From Stutzerimonas stutzeri (GTDB lineage Bacteria > Pseudomonadota > Gammaproteobacteria > Pseudomonadales > Pseudomonadaceae), in contig NZ_JAMOHZ010000003.1 of the NCBI RefSeq assembly GCF_024448715.1, positions 248,001 through 312,000 on the forward strand: a stretch of 64,000 nt of DNA, in the 5' to 3' direction. A program made the position numbers and the translations under genes. A model generated the notes under the pieces. It saw nothing but the letters and a program-made list of their open reading frames with translations, was not told where the DNA came from and searched no databases. Positions within the stretch are counted from its first letter, which is position 1. Every line of letters begins with the position of its first letter. Below are positions 56,088 through 64,000 of this stretch, piece by piece.

Positions 56088-56137
56088 GGATTTAGCGTCT
56101 CCCGACTCGCGCCGCTTACGCATCGCGATTTGAATAA

Positions 56138-56213
56138 TGGCGTCCCCTAGGGGACTCGAACCCCTGTTACCGCCGTGAAAGGGCGGTGTCCTAGGCCACT
56201 AGACGAAGGGGAC
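56138..56213 (-). tRNA. tRNA-Glu(TTC), copy 2
   Basis: A second, identical 76-nt tRNA-Glu with anticodon TTC and encoded CCA. It lies between the two tRNA-Ala copies and precedes copy 1 in transcription. Confidence 0.96.
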
Positions 56214-56264
56214 GCAAGCCCTTCAAAGGCAACCGATCGAACCGACCGGTGTGGCAATCGAGAT

Positions 56265-56340
<76 letters not shown>

Positions 56341-56524
56341 ATCTCGAGGACGGGGCGCATATTAGGTGCGCCCCTGCAGAGTGTCAACGATATTTTTGCT
56401 GAGTCACGAAGAATTTCGACATCAGAACAACTACTTACGCCGACGAGTGGCTGATCGGCAATCACTGGCGGACAGTACCGAAGCGCATCCGCCGCGCGAG
56501 CTCATCGGCACAGCAGTGCCGCTG

Positions 56525-58006
56525 TCAGGCCATCGCCGCGAACAGCTTTTCCCACTCTTTCACTTCTTTCTTCGACGCGCCGCCCAACAACTCCAACGCC
56601 TGGCGTAGACGGAAACGGGTCAGGTCCGGCCCGATAATCTCCATCGCATCCAGCACCGAGACCGAGCTGGCCTGGCCTGTAATGGAGGCAAACATCAGCG
56701 GCATCACGTCACGCAGCTTCAGTTCGAGATGGGTGCCAACGGTCTGGATACATTCGGTGATACGCTCCTTGTCCCACTGACGCAGCGCCTCCAGCTTCCA
56801 CAGCGTCAGCTGCAATACCTGGCGAACTTGGGTGGCATCGAGCTTCTTGTGCTCGAATATCGCCGGATCGAGGCTCAGCGCGCCGGAGAAGAAGAAGCCA
56901 GCCAAAGGAGCGATCTGGCTGAAAGTCTCCACCCTGCCCTGCACGTGCGGTGCGATCTTCATCAGGTATTCGGGATTCAGTGCCCACTGCTGGACCTGAC
57001 TGGCGAAGGCCTCCACGCTCAGCTCACGGATCCATTGGCCGTTGAGCCAGGACAGCTTCTCGACGTCGAAGATAGGTCCACCCAGGGAAACGCGGTTGAT
57101 GTCGAAGTGCTCGATCATTTCCGCCAGGGTGAATTTCTCGCGCTCGTCGGGCATCGACCAGCCCATGCGGCCCAGGTAGTTGAGCATCGCCTCCGGCATG
57201 AAGCCCATGCGCTCGTAGAACGTCACCGAGGTGGGGTTCTTGCGCTTGGACAGCTTGCTCTTATCTGGATTGCGCAACAGCGGCATGTAGCACAGCTGCG
57301 GCTGTTCCCAGCCGAAGTATTCGTAGAGCTTGATCAGCTTGGGCGCCGACGGCAGCCATTCCTCGCCGCGCAGCACGTGGGTGATGCCCATCAGGTGGTC
57401 ATCGACGACGTTGGCGAGGAAATAGGTCGGTAGACCGTCGGCCTTCATCAGCACCTGCATGTCCATGCGGTCCCAGCCGATCTCGACGGTACCGCGCAGC
57501 ATGTCCTGCACCTGGCAAACGCCTTCGGTCGGCACCTTCATGCGGATCACGTGGGATTCGCCGCTGGCGATGCGCCGCTGCGCCTCAATCGGGGCGATGT
57601 GCATGCAACGGCCGTCGTAGCGCGGGGTTTCCTTGTTGGCCATCTGCTCGGCGCGCACCTGATCCAGGCGCTCGGCACTGCAGAAGCAGGGGAACGCATG
57701 ACCCTTGGCGACCAGTTCGTCCGAATACTTCTTGTAAATCTCGCCGCGTTCGCTCTGCCGGTACGGACCATGCGGGCCGCCGACGTCCGGGCCTTCGTCC
57801 CACTCAATGCCCAGCCAGCGCAGCGCGTCATAAATCTGCTGTTCGGATTCGCGGGTCGAGCGCAGCTGATCGGTGTCCTCGATGCGCAGGATGAACTGGC
57901 CGCCGTGCTGGCGGGCGAAGCAGAGGTTGAACAGCGCGATATAGGCAGTGCCGACGTGAGGGTCGCCGGTGGGGGATGGTGCGATGCGGGTGCGAACGGT
58001 GGTCAT
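56525..58006 (-). CDS. gltX: Glutamyl-tRNA synthetase
   Basis: GltX charges tRNA-Glu. The 493-residue protein starts [20 protein letters not shown], with the HIGH-type motif at PHVG (16-19). The KMSKS-type motif [10 protein letters not shown] lies near 250. A helical anticodon-binding C-terminal part follows. It stands upstream of two tRNA-Glu genes on the same strand, so enzyme and substrate tRNA are neighbours. Start is the ATG at 58006, preceded by a weak ribosome site. Confidence 0.97.
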   Translation of the reverse strand: MTTVRTRIAPSPTGDPHVGTAYIALFNLCFARQHGGQFILRIEDTDQLRSTRESEQQIYDALRWLGIEWDEGPDVGGPHGPYRQSERGEIYKKYSDELVAKGHAFPCFCSAERLDQVRAEQMANKETPRYDGRCMHIAPIEAQRRIASGESHVIRMKVPTEGVCQVQDMLRGTVEIGWDRMDMQVLMKADGLPTYFLANVVDDHLMGITHVLRGEEWLPSAPKLIKLYEYFGWEQPQLCYMPLLRNPDKSKLSKRKNPTSVTFYERMGFMPEAMLNYLGRMGWSMPDEREKFTLAEMIEHFDINRVSLGGPIFDVEKLSWLNGQWIRELSVEAFASQVQQWALNPEYLMKIAPHVQGRVETFSQIAPLAGFFFSGALSLDPAIFEHKKLDATQVRQVLQLTLWKLEALRQWDKERITECIQTVGTHLELKLRDVMPLMFASITGQASSVSVLDAMEIIGPDLTRFRLRQALELLGGASKKEVKEWEKLFAAMA

Positions 58007-58060
58007 GATGTTCTCGAATCAAGGCACAGGGAGACACGGCAACCAGCTCGGCCGGCTGAG

Positions 58061-58990
58061 TCAGCGCGTGTAAAGGCGCGATGTTAGCAGGCGCGCCTCC
58101 ACCGGCTCCACAAGACGGCCATCAACCACCGGCAACGACTGCATCAGGAAGTCGAGGAATGCCTTTACCTTCATCGCTTGAAATCGCCGCGACGCATACA
58201 CCGCGTACACCTCGCCGGTGGGCAGCGCCACATCCGGCAGCAGCTCGACCAGCTGACCAGCACGGACTTCGTGGTCGGTGATCATGGTTGGCAACGCAGC
58301 GATCCCGGCACCGGCGAGGGCTGCCTCGCGCGCGAAGGTGATGTTGTTGCAGGTCAGCACACGGCGACAGGCGATGTTCTGTTCGAGGATCGGCCAATAG
58401 CGCACCGGATCCCGCGACAGAGTGATCGCACGGTGCCCAGCGAGATCTTCGATATGTAACGGTACGCCATGCTGACCCAGATAAGCAGGGCTCGCGCAGA
58501 GACGCCGACGGGTTTCGAACAGCTTGCGTGCGATCAAGGTGGAGTCCTGAGGCTGCCCGACCAATATGACGATATCTACACCCTCTTCCACCGGATCGAC
58601 AGGTCGCGAAGCCAGCTCTACCTCGGCATTTATCTCTGGATATTGGCGCATGAAGTCGCCTAGCACGCGACCAAGAATCCACTGACCGAACTCGATCGGC
58701 GCGGTGATCCGCAGCAACCCGGCCGGCGCCTGTTGCAGTTGCATGACCGCCTGCTCGGCTTCGGCGAAATCGAGCATGATCTGTCGGCAGCGCTCGTAAT
58801 AGGCCTGGCCGACTTCGGTCAGTCGCAAGCGACGTGTGGTGCGATTGATCAACCGGACGCCGAGACGCTCTTCTAGCTGAACGATCCGCCGGCTGACGGT
58901 GGACTTCTGCATCCCGAGACTGTGCGCCGCTTGGGTAAAGCTATGGCACTCGACCACCCGAGTAAAAATCAGCGCGTCATCCAGGCCCAT
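58061..58990 (-). CDS. LysR-family transcriptional regulator
   Basis: The 309-residue protein has the LysR helix-turn-helix (about 19-50: FTQAAHSLGMQKSTVSRRIV) and a C-terminal substrate-binding domain. It is of the CrgA/DsdC-like subgroup with the pattern RLTEVGQAYYERCRQIMLDF. It is divergent from an EmrA/EmrB-type pump across a 103-nt gap that contains T-rich sequence, so it probably regulates that pump. The inducer is unknown. Confidence 0.92.
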   Translation of the reverse strand: MGLDDALIFTRVVECHSFTQAAHSLGMQKSTVSRRIVQLEERLGVRLINRTTRRLRLTEVGQAYYERCRQIMLDFAEAEQAVMQLQQAPAGLLRITAPIEFGQWILGRVLGDFMRQYPEINAEVELASRPVDPVEEGVDIVILVGQPQDSTLIARKLFETRRRLCASPAYLGQHGVPLHIEDLAGHRAITLSRDPVRYWPILEQNIACRRVLTCNNITFAREAALAGAGIAALPTMITDHEVRAGQLVELLPDVALPTGEVYAVYASRRFQAMKVKAFLDFLMQSLPVVDGRLVEPVEARLLTSRLYTR

Positions 58991-59093
58991 TCGTATTGTT
59001 CCTTATCTGCAACAAAGTTTCGCAACTGTAACGACTTATTACGCAAGCGGAACACTGTTAATTTGACCGGCTCACTTCGACAACGAGCGCCCC

Positions 59094-60128
59094 ATGCCCG
59101 CCCAGCTGAAACGCCGACTGTTCATCTTCATTGCCTTGGTACTGCTGGTGGCGGCCGCGTTCTTCGCCCACTGGTATCTTGTAGGCCGCCACTACGAACA
59201 CACCGACAACGCCTACGTGCAGGGGGAGATCACCCGGATTTCCAGCCAGCTCGCCGCGCGTATCGAGCAGGTCCATGTACGCGATAACCAGCACGTCAAA
59301 CCAGGTGATCTGCTGGTGACACTGGAGCCGGGCGACTTCCGCCTTGCTGTCGAACAGGCCCGCGCCAATCTTGCCATTCGAGAGGCGGAGCTCGCCCAGG
59401 CCCGCAGCCGCCTTGCGCAGCAGGGCAGTTTGATTACAGCCAGCAAAGCCTCGGTCGGCGCTGCGCAGGCCAACCTGGAGCGAACACAGGTCGATCTCTC
59501 CCGTGTCGAGGCGCTGCGCAAGCCTGGTTTCGTCTCTGAGGAACGCGTCACCACCCTCTCCGCCGATGCCCGTGTCGCCCGCTCGCAACGGCAGAAAGCC
59601 GAAGCCGACCTTGATGCGCAACGGCAGCAGATCGAAGCACTGGAGGCCGACATCAAGCGGCTACAGGCACAGATAGCCAGCGCCCGCGCGGAAATCGAGC
59701 AGGCCGAACTGAACCTCGGCCGCAGCGAAATCCGATCTCCCATCAGCGGCATCGTCGGTCAGCGTTCGGCGCGTAACGGCCAGTACGTGCCGGTTGGCGC
59801 CTATCTGATGTCGATCGTTCCGGACGAGGAGATTTGGGTCCAGGCAAACTTCAAAGAAACCCAAATTGGTCGCATGCATGCAGGCCAGAGCGCCGAGCTA
59901 ACCTTCGACAGCTTTCCCGACACACCCATCGAAGGGCGGGTCGAGAGCCTGTTTCCGGCATCGGGCGCGCAATTCAGCCTGTTGCCGCCGGACAATGCCA
60001 CTGGTAACTTCACCAAGGTGGTCCAACGGATCCCGGTCAAGCTGACCTTTGCCAGCGACAACCCGCTCAAGGGTCGCATCCGCCCCGGCATGTCGGTGGA
60101 CGTGAAGATCGACCTCCGTGGCCGCTGA
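59094..60128 (+). CDS. HlyD/EmrA-type efflux adaptor
   Basis: The 344-residue membrane-fusion protein has one N-terminal membrane segment (LFIFIALVLLVAAAFFAHWY, residues 9-28). A lipoyl-like domain (RISSQLAARIEQVHVRDNQH) leads into a long coiled coil (about 85-205) and then a beta-barrel domain. It partners the MFS pump encoded next, with an 11-nt overlap, and would bridge to an outer-membrane channel. The channel gene is not in the window. Drug specificity is unknown. Confidence 0.92.
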   Translation: MPAQLKRRLFIFIALVLLVAAAFFAHWYLVGRHYEHTDNAYVQGEITRISSQLAARIEQVHVRDNQHVKPGDLLVTLEPGDFRLAVEQARANLAIREAELAQARSRLAQQGSLITASKASVGAAQANLERTQVDLSRVEALRKPGFVSEERVTTLSADARVARSQRQKAEADLDAQRQQIEALEADIKRLQAQIASARAEIEQAELNLGRSEIRSPISGIVGQRSARNGQYVPVGAYLMSIVPDEEIWVQANFKETQIGRMHAGQSAELTFDSFPDTPIEGRVESLFPASGAQFSLLPPDNATGNFTKVVQRIPVKLTFASDNPLKGRIRPGMSVDVKIDLRGR

Positions 60129-61668
60129 TGCGCTGATCCGCCCGGTTGGCGAACCCAGCCGGCGCGACTGGATTGCGGTGATGAGCGCGATGCTCGGCGC
60201 CTTCATGGCGGTGCTGGATATTCAGATCACCAATTCCTCGTTGAAGGATATCCAGGGTGCGCTGTCCGCCACGCTGGAGGAAGGCTCGTGGATTTCCACG
60301 TCCTATCTGGTGGCGGAAATCATCATGATTCCGCTGACCGCCTGGCTGGTTCAGCTGCTGTCGGCGCGACGGCTCGCCGTCTGGGTATCGATCGGTTTTC
60401 TATTTTCCTCACTGCTGTGCTCCTTCGCCTGGAATCTGGAAAGCATGATCGTCTTCCGGGCGCTACAAGGCTTTACTGGCGGCGCACTGATTCCGCTGGC
60501 CTTCACGCTGACGCTGATCAAACTGCCGGACCACCATCGCGCCAAGGGTATGGCGCTGTTCGCCATCACGGCCACCTTCGCGCCCTCGATCGGGCCGACT
60601 CTTGGTGGCTGGCTCACTGAAAGCTGGGGCTGGGAATATATTTTCTATATCAACGTGCCGCCCGGCCTGCTGATGATTGCCGGACTGCTCTATGGCCTGG
60701 AAAAGAAGCCGCCGCACTGGGAACTGCTCAAAAGCACCGATTACGCGGGCATCGTCACGCTGGCGATGGGTCTCGGGTGCCTGCAAGTGTTTCTTGAGGA
60801 AGGGCATCGCAAGGACTGGCTGGAGTCGAGCCTGATCGTCCAGCTCGGTTCGGTGGCGGCGGTCAGCCTAATACTCTTCGTGATCCTTCAGCTATCGCGC
60901 CCTAACCCGCTGATCAATCTGGGCATTCTGCGCGAGCGAAACTTCGGCCTGACCAGCATCGCCAGCTTAGGTATGGGATTGGGATTGTACGGCTCGATTT
61001 ATCTGTTACCGCTGTACCTGGCGCAGATCCAGAATTACAACTCACTGCAGATCGGCCAGGTGATCATGTGGATGGGAATCCCGCAGCTTTTTCTAATTCC
61101 GCTCGTGCCCAAGCTGATGAAAATCATCCCACCGAAACTGCTGTGCGCGGCTGGGTTCGCGTTGTTCGGTATTTCAAGCTTTGCCTCCGGCGCGCTTAAC
61201 CCCGACTTCGCCGGCGATCAATTCCATCCAATCCAGATCATCCGTGCGCTGGGCCAACCGATGATCATGGTAACTGTCTCGTTGATCGCCACCGCCTATA
61301 TTCAGCCCCAGGATGCCGGCTCCGCTTCTAGTCTGTTCAACATCCTGCGCAACCTCGGCGGCGCCATCGGCATCGCATTGCTGGCGACGCTGCTCGACAG
61401 CCGTGCCAAAGTTTATTTCGATTACCTACGCGAATCAGTCGCACCAAGCAATCCGGCGGTGGCCGAACGCCTCGCCTCACTTACCCAGCAGCTAGGCAGT
61501 GAGCAGGCGGCACTGGGTAAGCTCAGCGAGATCACCCACCAGCAGGCGATGATCATGGCGTACAACGACGCCTTCCATTTCGTTGGCATCGCGCTGGCGA
61601 TCAGCATGGTCGCGGTGCTGCTGACGCGTCGGCTGCCGGAGAATATCAAGGATGGCGCGGCGCACTAA
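60118..61668 (+). CDS. DHA2-family MFS efflux pump (EmrB-like)
   Basis: The 516-residue protein has about fourteen membrane segments. The MFS DHA2 pattern is visible in MLGAFMAVLDIQITNSSLKD (segment 1), FRALQGFTGGALIPLAFTLT (motif C-like) and ATFAPSIGPTLGGWLTESWG. It starts at GTG 60118, overlapping the end of the adaptor gene. The two form an EmrAB-type export system, probably controlled by the divergent LysR regulator. Substrate unknown. Confidence 0.92.
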   Translation: MAADALIRPVGEPSRRDWIAVMSAMLGAFMAVLDIQITNSSLKDIQGALSATLEEGSWISTSYLVAEIIMIPLTAWLVQLLSARRLAVWVSIGFLFSSLLCSFAWNLESMIVFRALQGFTGGALIPLAFTLTLIKLPDHHRAKGMALFAITATFAPSIGPTLGGWLTESWGWEYIFYINVPPGLLMIAGLLYGLEKKPPHWELLKSTDYAGIVTLAMGLGCLQVFLEEGHRKDWLESSLIVQLGSVAAVSLILFVILQLSRPNPLINLGILRERNFGLTSIASLGMGLGLYGSIYLLPLYLAQIQNYNSLQIGQVIMWMGIPQLFLIPLVPKLMKIIPPKLLCAAGFALFGISSFASGALNPDFAGDQFHPIQIIRALGQPMIMVTVSLIATAYIQPQDAGSASSLFNILRNLGGAIGIALLATLLDSRAKVYFDYLRESVAPSNPAVAERLASLTQQLGSEQAALGKLSEITHQQAMIMAYNDAFHFVGIALAISMVAVLLTRRLPENIKDGAAH

Positions 61669-61723
61669 GCCAGGTGGTGCGCAATGTCGGCGGTTCGCAC
61701 GAAGTGCCCGCCGACTCGACGAG

Positions 61724-63739
61724 TCAGACCTGCAACAACCGCTCACGCAGCTTGTGGATTTCGTCGCGCGTCTGAGCGGCGGCTTCGAATTCCAGATCAC
61801 GCGCGAAGGCGAGCATCTTCTCTTCCAGCTGACGGATGCGTTTGGTGATCTCGCTGGGCGAACGCAGCTCGTTCTCGTAACGAGCGGCCTCCTCCGCCGC
61901 CTTCGCCTCGCCGCGACGTTTTTTGCTGCGCGAACCTGGCACCGTGGCACCTTCGAGAATGTCCTTCACATCCTTGAACACGCCCTGCGGAACGATGCCG
62001 TGAGCTTCGTTGAACGCGATCTGCTTGTTGCGCCGACGCTCGGTCTCGCCAATCGCTCGCTCCATGGAGCCGGTCATATTGTCGGCGTACAGAATCGCCC
62101 GCCCGTTGAGGTTACGCGCCGCACGGCCGATGGTCTGGATCAGCGAGCGCTCCGAACGTAGGAAGCCCTCCTTGTCCGCATCGAGAATCGCCACCAGCGA
62201 AACCTCGGGCATGTCCAGCCCCTCGCGCAACAGGTTGATCCCCACCAACACGTCGAACACGCCGAGGCGCAGATCACGGATGATCTCGACGCGCTCGACC
62301 GTATCGATGTCCGAATGCAGGTAGCGCACCCGCACGCCGTGGTCGCCGAGATAATCGGTGAGGTCCTCGGCCATTCGTTTGGTCAGCGTGGTAACCAGCA
62401 CCCGCTCTTCCTTGGCGACACATTTGTTGATTTCCGAGAGCAGGTCGTCGACCTGAGTCAGGGCCGGGCGCACCTCGATTTGCGGATCGACCAGCCCAGT
62501 GGGACGTACCACTTGCTCGATCACGCGTCCCGCATGTTCTGCTTCGTAGGGGCCCGGTGTCGCCGAGACGAAGATGGTCTGCGGGCTGATCGCTTCCCAC
62601 TCATCGAAGCGCATCGGCCGATTATCCAGCGCCGATGGTAGACGGAAGCCATATTCCACCAGCGTTTCCTTGCGCGAGCGGTCGCCTTTGTACATGGCGC
62701 CAACCTGCGGCACGCTGACGTGGGACTCGTCGATCACCAGTAGCGCATCCGCCGGCAGATAGTCGTAAAGCGTCGGCGGAGCCTCGCCCGACTCGCGTCC
62801 CGAGAGATAGCGCGAGTAGTTTTCGATGCCGTTGCAATAACCCAGCTCCATGATCATTTCCAGATCGAAGCGGGTTCGCTGCTCCAGCCGCTGCGCCTCC
62901 ACCAGCTTGTTGTTTGCACGTAGATAGTCGAGACGATCTTTGAGCTCTGCCTTGATGTTCTCGATAGCATCCAACAACGTTTCGCGCGGGGTGACGTAAT
63001 GGCTCTTGGGGTAGAAGGTGAAGCGCGGCAGCTTGCGGATCACCTCGCCGGTCAGCGGATCGAAGGCGGACAGGCTTTCCACTTCGTCGTCAAACAGCTC
63101 GATGCGCACTGCTTCCAGATCCGATTCGGCCGGGAAGATATCGATCACGTCGCCGCGCACGCGGAACGTCGCGCGGGCAAAGTCCATGTCGTTGCGGGTG
63201 TACTGCAAGCCCGTAAGGCGGCGCAGCAGCTCGCGTTGATCCAGGCGGTCACCGCGATCCACATGCAGCACCATCTTCAGGTACGACTGCGGATCGCCCA
63301 GACCATAGATACACGACACCGTGGTGACGATGATCGCATCGGGCCGCTCCAGCAGCGCCTTGGTCGCAGACAAACGCATCTGCTCGATATGGTCGTTGAT
63401 CGACGCATCCTTCTCGATGAATGTGTCCGACGACGGCACGTAGGCTTCCGGCTGGTAGTAGTCGTAATAGGAAACGAAATACTCCACCGCGTTGTTCGGG
63501 AAGAACGCCTTGAACTCACCATAGAGCTGCGCGGCCAGCGTCTTGTTCGGCGCCAACACCAGAGTTGGCCGCTGCACATGGGAAATAACGTTGGCGATAC
63601 TGAAGGTCTTGCCAGAACCCGTCACGCCCAGCAACGTCTGGTGTGATAACCCGGCCTCTATACCTTCGATCATTTGCCGAATGGCTTCCGGCTGGTCACC
63701 GGCGGGCTTGAAACGCGTGACCAATTCGAACTGCGACAT
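61724..63739 (-). CDS. uvrB: Excinuclease ABC subunit B
   Basis: UvrB verifies damage in nucleotide excision repair and is loaded by UvrA. The 671-residue protein has Walker [17 protein letters not shown] (about 37-52). The beta-hairpin region follows ([20 protein letters not shown]). The DESH-like motif is [13 protein letters not shown], and the helicase motif VI is [17 protein letters not shown]-terminal UVR domain binds UvrC. Ribosome site AAGAGG precedes the ATG at 63739. I found no clear LexA box in the 261 bases upstream. Confidence 0.97.
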   Translation of the reverse strand: MSQFELVTRFKPAGDQPEAIRQMIEGIEAGLSHQTLLGVTGSGKTFSIANVISHVQRPTLVLAPNKTLAAQLYGEFKAFFPNNAVEYFVSYYDYYQPEAYVPSSDTFIEKDASINDHIEQMRLSATKALLERPDAIIVTTVSCIYGLGDPQSYLKMVLHVDRGDRLDQRELLRRLTGLQYTRNDMDFARATFRVRGDVIDIFPAESDLEAVRIELFDDEVESLSAFDPLTGEVIRKLPRFTFYPKSHYVTPRETLLDAIENIKAELKDRLDYLRANNKLVEAQRLEQRTRFDLEMIMELGYCNGIENYSRYLSGRESGEAPPTLYDYLPADALLVIDESHVSVPQVGAMYKGDRSRKETLVEYGFRLPSALDNRPMRFDEWEAISPQTIFVSATPGPYEAEHAGRVIEQVVRPTGLVDPQIEVRPALTQVDDLLSEINKCVAKEERVLVTTLTKRMAEDLTDYLGDHGVRVRYLHSDIDTVERVEIIRDLRLGVFDVLVGINLLREGLDMPEVSLVAILDADKEGFLRSERSLIQTIGRAARNLNGRAILYADNMTGSMERAIGETERRRNKQIAFNEAHGIVPQGVFKDVKDILEGATVPGSRSKKRRGEAKAAEEAARYENELRSPSEITKRIRQLEEKMLAFARDLEFEAAAQTRDEIHKLRERLLQV

Positions 63740-64000
63740 ATCGACCTCTTATGATGGCGAGACGACCCGAAAGCCGAACGATTGTTGCATCCCTGGCGGC
63801 ATCTCCTCACGGTACTCGAGCTGCTGACACCGCGACGGACAGCAACCACAGCCCCTGTCATGCGGTCGGTACCGGCAATATCAAGAGCAAGTTGCGACAG
63901 ACAGGCGAAGCGAGATGAAATCAACGCTTCAACGGGGCCGAATCCGACAGAAAAACCGCCCTAGCATATCGCGACGAAGGGACAGGACCGCTATACTCTT
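63740..64000. other. Region upstream of uvrB, right edge
   Basis: About 260 bases with no supported gene. A TATACT promoter-like hexamer at the very edge (about 63991) could belong to a rightward gene beyond the window. No LexA-type CTG-N10-CAG site was seen. Confidence 0.45.

Noticed and set aside
63740..63900. LexA box expected upstream of uvrB
   Set aside because: Searched for CTG-N10-CAG in the upstream region. Candidates such as the CTG near 63822 have wrong spacing, so I do not report an SOS box.

Overview
The window is a contiguous stretch of chromosome from a Pseudomonas-type gammaproteobacterium. The closest fit is the P. stutzeri group (Stutzerimonas). The evidence is the set of recognisable proteins (AmrZ, RsmA, a P. 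denitrificans-style late cobalamin cluster, FleQ/RpoN-type flagellar genes), the fairly high GC and the gene order. This placement comes from family recognition, not from a database search. The window looks like core genome: I see no prophage, integron, CRISPR array, rRNA operon or intact insertion sequence. Accessory DNA is limited to short hairpin repeats (REP-like and MITE-like).

Layout. 1-7.6 kb holds flagellar and chemotaxis genes. flgB-C-D-E read leftward from a near-perfect sigma-54 promoter, cheV-cheR read leftward, and flgA (sigma-54 site), flgM (sigma-28 site), flgN and a PilZ flagellar brake read rightward. 7.7-12.5 kb holds tRNA-Arg(CCT), a small membrane protein, the regulator AmrZ, the Mg transporter MgtE, a DUF4124 protein, two tRNA-Arg(ACG), tRNA-Ser(GCT) and rsmA. 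12.6-23.7 kb holds lysC, alaS, threonine aldolase, an M61-like exported peptidase, YcgN, a MITE-like element, YcgL, RNase D, a sulfurtransferase and a FadL-type porin. 23.7-27.8 kb holds an exported glutathione-peroxidase homologue and modE-modA-modB-modC behind a ModE-box-like palindrome.

27.8-39.5 kb is a leftward cobalamin regulon: a B12 riboswitch, then btuB, an uncharacterised membrane protein, cobO, cobB, bluB, cbiB, cobD, cobQ, cobU, cobT, cobC and cobS. Together they take up corrinoids, adenosylate and amidate them, make the aminopropanol arm and lower ligand, and assemble the nucleotide loop. Most junctions overlap by 1-16 nt. Two junctions instead carry hairpin repeats.

39.7-55.7 kb mixes housekeeping and hypothetical genes: a phosphodiesterase, an HNH protein, two NlpC/P60 lipoproteins, a sirtuin, a Tag-like glycosylase, DAHP synthase, ttcA, a DnaJ-related protein, two Yip1-family proteins, SprT, an MFS pump, dienelactone hydrolase, a META lipoprotein and dinB. 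55.8-58.0 kb has gltX followed by a duplicated tRNA-Ala/tRNA-Glu pair and a terminator. 58-61.7 kb has a LysR regulator divergent from an EmrA/EmrB-type pump. uvrB closes the window.

Three points deserve attention. First, the DAHP synthase gene is preceded by two separate leader peptides rich in Tyr, Phe and Trp, with a strong intrinsic terminator between them; this looks like a compound attenuator. Second, dinB has no ATG, GTG or TTG where its first codon should be, and the only in-frame ATG would remove the first catalytic aspartate. Third, an uncharacterised multi-pass membrane protein sits between btuB and cobO inside the B12-riboswitch regulon.
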